From Pseudoips prasinana (lineage: Eukaryota; Arthropoda; Insecta; Lepidoptera; Nolidae), in the NCBI GenBank assembly GCA_951640165.1, contig OX621250.1:6572001-6636000 (forward strand): 64,000 nucleotides of DNA. The letters are read 5' to 3'. This document shows, piece by piece, positions 60,528-64,000 of this stretch. The notes below the pieces were generated by a model. It saw only the letters and a program-made list of their open reading frames with translations, was not told the origin of the DNA and ran no database searches. Numbering within the stretch: position 1 is the stretch's first letter; each line of letters begins with the position of its first letter. A program made the position numbers and the translations under genes.

Positions 60528-60932
60528 GGAATGATGAAGTCCATTTCATTTGTTTGGGCCGTGATAATGAACACTTGAAGTATTATTATATCTATTTCTA
60601 ACGATATTTGCATGGGTGTGGAACATCTGACTCATGGTATTGTGTCATTACATCTATCTACATTCTATGAGTATATACCGGTTTTGTTACCATGAGTTTT
60701 TGAACGAAGAGTTTAGAATAAACGGTAAGTACTTAATAAAAAAAATTAAGTAATTTTGAAGTAAAACTTATTTACGCACGCTTAATTTGGGGAGTAAGCT
60801 GGTAAATGTGTGACGCGAGCGTTACGAAAAGTGTGATCAGGCGAGACGAATGCAAGTTGCGAGGGAGATATATGTTAGTGAAGATAGAGAGGTATGTTAC
60901 GTATATCTGAATTTTACTTTTAAACAAATGTA
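60528..60932. other. Unannotated stretch with an X copy
   Basis: AATGTGTGACGCGAGCGTTA, GGCGAGACGAATGCAAGTTG and GGGAGATATATGTTAGTGAA (60805-60905) match repeat X near 14130. As at 14245, an M1 copy lies just downstream. Confidence 0.5.
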
Positions 60933-61067
60933 CAGACGCCAGCACATCAAACTAACCCAATCTGTCAAATTTCCCCAATTGAAAGGGAACCTTATGCTTT
61001 TGTGATACAGTTGGAGATCTATAAAAGAAATTTGACAGGTTGGGGTAGCTGGATGTGCTGGCGTCTG
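60933..61067 (-). mobile_element. M1 copy, near consensus
   Basis: 135 bp; TA at 60931-60932 and 61068-61069; reverse orientation. Confidence 0.9.
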
Positions 61068-61089
61068 TATTTCTTTTATAGTATGTGCA

Positions 61090-61185
61090 GTGACATGCCC
61101 TGTAGTTCAGGGCGTAAGAAGGCCCATGACATTCTCTAACGATAAGAACCGGGACCGACTTAAACTAGCTTAATGGTCACCCATC
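61090..61185 (-). mobile_element. 5S-SINE fragment
   Basis: Matches the 5' part reversed: ATGGTCACCCATCTATG and ACTTAAACTAGC; low identity. Confidence 0.4.
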
Positions 61186-61206
61186 TATGTACATATATCT
61201 ATGTAG

Positions 61207-61295
61207 GCTGACCGCGTGCCATATTACAGGCTCTATTTAGTTTACGATCAGGTGGTAGTGAGTTAGTTGTTTCAAGATGTTATTATTTTCATATA
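61207..61295 (+). mobile_element. Diverged SINE-B tail
   Basis: ACAGGCTCTATTTAGTTTAC, GATCAGGTGGTAGTGAG, AAGATGTTATTATT follow the SINE-B 3' end loosely. Confidence 0.45.
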
Positions 61296-61387
61296 ATTAT
61301 TATTCATATCATACGCGGATAAAATTAGATGTAGAAATAATATGTAGGTATAAAAATTTACTCAGATAATCTCTAAGCTAATAAGGC

Positions 61388-61804
61388 CTATAACCACAGT
61401 ATAATAATTAGACAGTACGGAAACTACCTACAAACGGTCAAAACGGCACACTCACTCAAACATGCACATCGACAAGACCCCTAAGCGGTTGTCGCGGTGC
61501 TGTCACAAGTGAGTTCTGCGACAAAATCAGCGGTAGTGTATAAGTTTATCTCTGCAAACTTTTTATAAATCAACGTGCGTATTGCGTAAGTACGAGTAGT
61601 ATACGGCTGTTTGAACTCGGCCTCTTTAAAACGGGAGCTTTCGTATTATTTTAATCGCCCTACTGATAAACAAAAATAAAAAAGGACAATAGGTATCTCT
61701 AAAACATCAAAAGTTACAACTTTACAGCTTCAATAGAGCGTTGGTAATTATTTCATCGACTAGGCTTAGTTACCTTACTGTTCATATTTATACTGTGGTA
61801 TAAC
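61388..61804. mobile_element. Element H, copy 2, uninterrupted
   Basis: 417 bp with ends CTATAACCACAGTATAATAA and, inverted, GTTATACCACAGTATAAATA; inverted similarity continues to AGTAAGGTAACT / AGTACGGAAACT. Reverse orientation relative to copy 1. Confidence 0.7.
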
Positions 61805-62132
61805 GATCTGCGACTAACACAAAAAATTAATACAAAAAATCACAAAATACCTAAATCCTTAAGTGCGAATGTATTCAATGAATGCTAAAAATGTCATCAC
61901 TTCAGCATTAACGGTAAGGAGTTACGCACGTTGACCTAAATCATCATGAATAATGATGAATTTTGCTACATCATCTAACTGTTGAAATATTGCGTAATGC
62001 ACAAAAATGAAAATCATTAAAATCATCTCAAATTATTAAATACTACTTCTAACTATTATTCCAGGAGTTATTCTGCCATTAAAAGTTTTGTTCTGAAAAT
62101 GTTTATATAGATTTTTTTAAATAAATTATGTA
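61805..62132. other. Unannotated stretch
   Basis: A short inverted pair TCATCATGAATAATGATGA near 61943. No gene. Confidence 0.45.
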
Positions 62133-62267
62133 CAGACGCCAGCACATCCAGCTACCCCAATCTGTCAAATTTCTTTCATAGATTTTCAACTTTATCACAT
62201 AAGCATAAGGTTCACTTTCAATTGGGGAAATTTGTCAGATTGGCGTAGCTTGATGTGCTGGCGTCTG
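62133..62267 (+). mobile_element. M1 copy, near consensus
   Basis: 135 bp; TA at 62131-62132 and 62268-62269. Confidence 0.9.
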
Positions 62268-62932
62268 TATACTGAGCTATTTTTGGTACTTGTCATATAT
62301 TCATAGTGTGGGTATTGGACATGCCCGAGAACCACAAAACAACAAAGTTAAATAGTTTATTATGTCTGTATGCATGTCACGCGTAATAAAATAAACTTAG
62401 ATAAACTAGATTTATGGTTTAAAAATATTTATTTATCAATAAGAAAACAATAGACTTAAAAATGAGAATAAAATTCTATCCATTGCTCTTAGGGAACGAG
62501 AATAGGAATGAATTTAAAATTTAATAAGACAATAATGACATGAACAATAAAACAAATGTTCACAATTTTACGTAACCTTAAGTTTTATTAGTAAAGGTGT
62601 TTTATAGATAAATCAATTAATTACTAACCTCAGGGGTTTACGACTGCTATAATACTTATTTTTAATTATTATTAAATGTAAAAAAATATATTTTAAAAAA
62701 AAGTATTTTTAAATGTTGAATAATATATTTAAAAAACATTAAGTTTTACGTAGTACCCACTGCCACTTGATTTGTCTGATTTTACCGTATGTGCATTATT
62801 ATATTATTCCTAGCCATACGTGAAACAGATTGCGGTGGTGGATAGGTTAGGTCTATTCTTATATAGATAAGGTTAAATGAAGTAATATGGAAATCAATTT
62901 TACTGATTCAATCTTTACTTAGCCACAAAGTA
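62268..62932. other. Unannotated stretch
   Basis: Very AT-rich, no feature recognised. Confidence 0.45.
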
Positions 62933-63065
62933 CAGACGCCAGCACATCAAGCTACCCCAATCTGACAAATTTTCCCCAATTGAAAGTGAACCTTATATTT
63001 AAGTGATAAAGTTGAAAATCTATAAAAGAAATTTGACGGATTGAGGTAGCTGGATGTGTAGTCTG
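62933..63065 (-). mobile_element. M1 copy
   Basis: TA at 62931-62932 and 63066-63067. The right tip has lost a few bases (GATGTGTAGTCTG). Confidence 0.85.
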
Positions 63066-63167
63066 TACCTACTAGAACAATTTAGGATCTCACGGATACC
63101 GGTGTTAATATATACATTTGATATAATTAACAGCTCTATCTATTCCGATCACTGAATCATTTTAGCC

Positions 63168-63200
63168 AAATAATGCGTGGATAAGGTCCACGCATTATTT
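63168..63200. repeat. 14-bp perfect hairpin
   Basis: AAATAATGCGTGGA and its complement around TAAGG. CACTTGACAT repeats follow at 63250-63272. Meaning unknown. Confidence 0.7.
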
Positions 63201-63329
63201 TGTCAATGTCACATGTATTAATATAATGTCATGTCTGAATATCAATTGTCACTTGACATTGACACTTGACATCTAAATGTGAATTGTGTATGGTGGTATG
63301 TTTGTTAGCCAATCACCCAAAAACGACTG

Positions 63330-63434
63330 GCAGGATGTTGATGAAGTTAATATCAGATATAGGTTTTACTCTGAATGAAGACATGGACTTTAATAAATTC
63401 ATAAACCGCGGAAGACACCGTGGGGCGTAGCTAG
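63330..63434 (+). mobile_element. Helitron-type 3' end (Hel-8)
   Basis: ATAAACCGCGGAAGACACCG and TGGGGCGTAGCTAG|T give a hairpin-CTAG end. The 5' boundary was not found. Confidence 0.5.
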
Positions 63435-63498
63435 TATTAACGTCATTAGAATTGGTTTATTCTTACGATTACATAATACTGAACATATCTCATTTCTA

Positions 63499-63850
63499 AT
63501 TTCGGCCACGGCGGCCAGTCTCAATGGAGACCAGTCATCTGCGCGGGACATATAGTGCACAAGTGTGTGCGCAAACACAGGGGCACTTTCTATTTCATCA
63601 CTCTCATGATCCGATGGGACGAAAAGCGACACGACCGGAATGAGTTCAGGTACAGGACCGAACTGAACTGATCCGGCTTTACGTGCTCTCCGAAGCACGG
63701 GGGTACAATAATAACTAGACTTCGGGTTGATACTAAGAAATTTTTCTTTTACAGAAAATATCCCGAAATCACTTTTGGCCCGACCCGGGATTTGAACCCA
63801 GGACCTCGTTATCTGCAGTTGAACACGCTACCGCTAGAAAAATGAGGTAG
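63499..63850 (-). mobile_element. SINE-D, full-length
   Basis: Tail GGCGGCCAGTCTCAATGG and GCGCGGGACATATAGTGC; head on the minus strand TAGCGGTAGCGTGTTCAACT (A box) and GGGTTCAAATCCCGGGTCGG (B box). It defines the native order for the split copy at 24480. Confidence 0.8.
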
Positions 63851-64000
63851 TAATTTTTTTTATAGCGGGCACACCTCAACATTTGTCAACTAATCACTGA
63901 CATATAGAAAATTATATCATTGTCACTGTCACTTTTTCCATGTCAAGTTCGCAAGTTTATGGTCACGCGATGTTAATCCACGTAATAATATAACAATGTA

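Overview
The window looks like about 64 kb of a moth or butterfly (Lepidoptera) nuclear genome. It is AT-rich and has no operons, no ribosome-binding sites and no long open frames. It is saturated with repeat types that are familiar from Lepidoptera: Helitrons with TC...CTAG ends, tRNA-derived and 5S rRNA-derived SINEs, RTE-clade LINE 3' ends with (ATG)n tails, CR1-like LINE ends, and short TA-target inverted-repeat elements. I find no convincing host protein gene. One small open frame (47285-47458, minus) could be a host exon, and one unrecognised frame (36474-36660, minus) may be a relic. The window reads as intergenic or deep intronic sequence built by repeated insertion.

Family labels used below were assigned from repetition inside this window. 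M1: palindromic TA-target element with ends CAGACGCCAGCACATC, about 135 bp, twelve full, partial or rearranged copies. M2: TA-target element with ends CAGGGTGGCC. M3: 181-bp palindromic element that duplicates CTG. M4: element with ends GAAGTTATACTTCTT. M5: element with ends ACCGGCAAAGTCGCC. H: element with ends GTTATACCACAGTATA. Hel-1 to Hel-8: Helitron-type elements. SINE-A to SINE-D: tRNA-derived SINEs. 5S-SINE: SINE with a 5S rRNA-like head. RTE: 5'-truncated RTE LINE. R: a short family with an RTE-like 3' end. LINE2: non-LTR element with a (TATG)n tail. D, E, F, X, W: other dispersed repeats.

Layout. 1-10 kb: M2 twice, SINE-A, the 5S-SINE between 106-bp direct repeats, and SINE-B split by M3. 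10-20 kb: a deleted Tc1/mariner-superfamily element that keeps a spliced transposase 5' exon and an acidic C-terminus, an RTE-in-Helitron-in-SINE nest, and a 211-219 bp tandem repeat. 20-31 kb: rearranged M1 and W palindromes, SINE-C and SINE-D, a Helitron carrying an LTR-like insert, a CR1-like LINE end, an (AAGTCG)n array and a 64-bp perfect inverted repeat. 31-44 kb: a CpG-rich inverted-repeat element, two head-to-tail Helitrons, element H with three insertions, and a hAT transposon with transposase remnants. 44-46 kb: a 54-bp minisatellite (13 units) that grew inside an R element. 47-64 kb: two more perfect inverted repeats, a hAT MITE, LINE2 and RTE reverse-transcriptase C-termini, and further SINEs and M1 copies.

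Nothing here works as a pathway. The value is a readable insertion history. Several interrupted repeats can be compared with uninterrupted copies in the same window, which fixes the insertion chemistry of M1 (TA), M3 (CTG), RTE (11-13 bp duplications) and the Helitrons (between A and T). Family names are recognised from memory and pattern; no database search was run.
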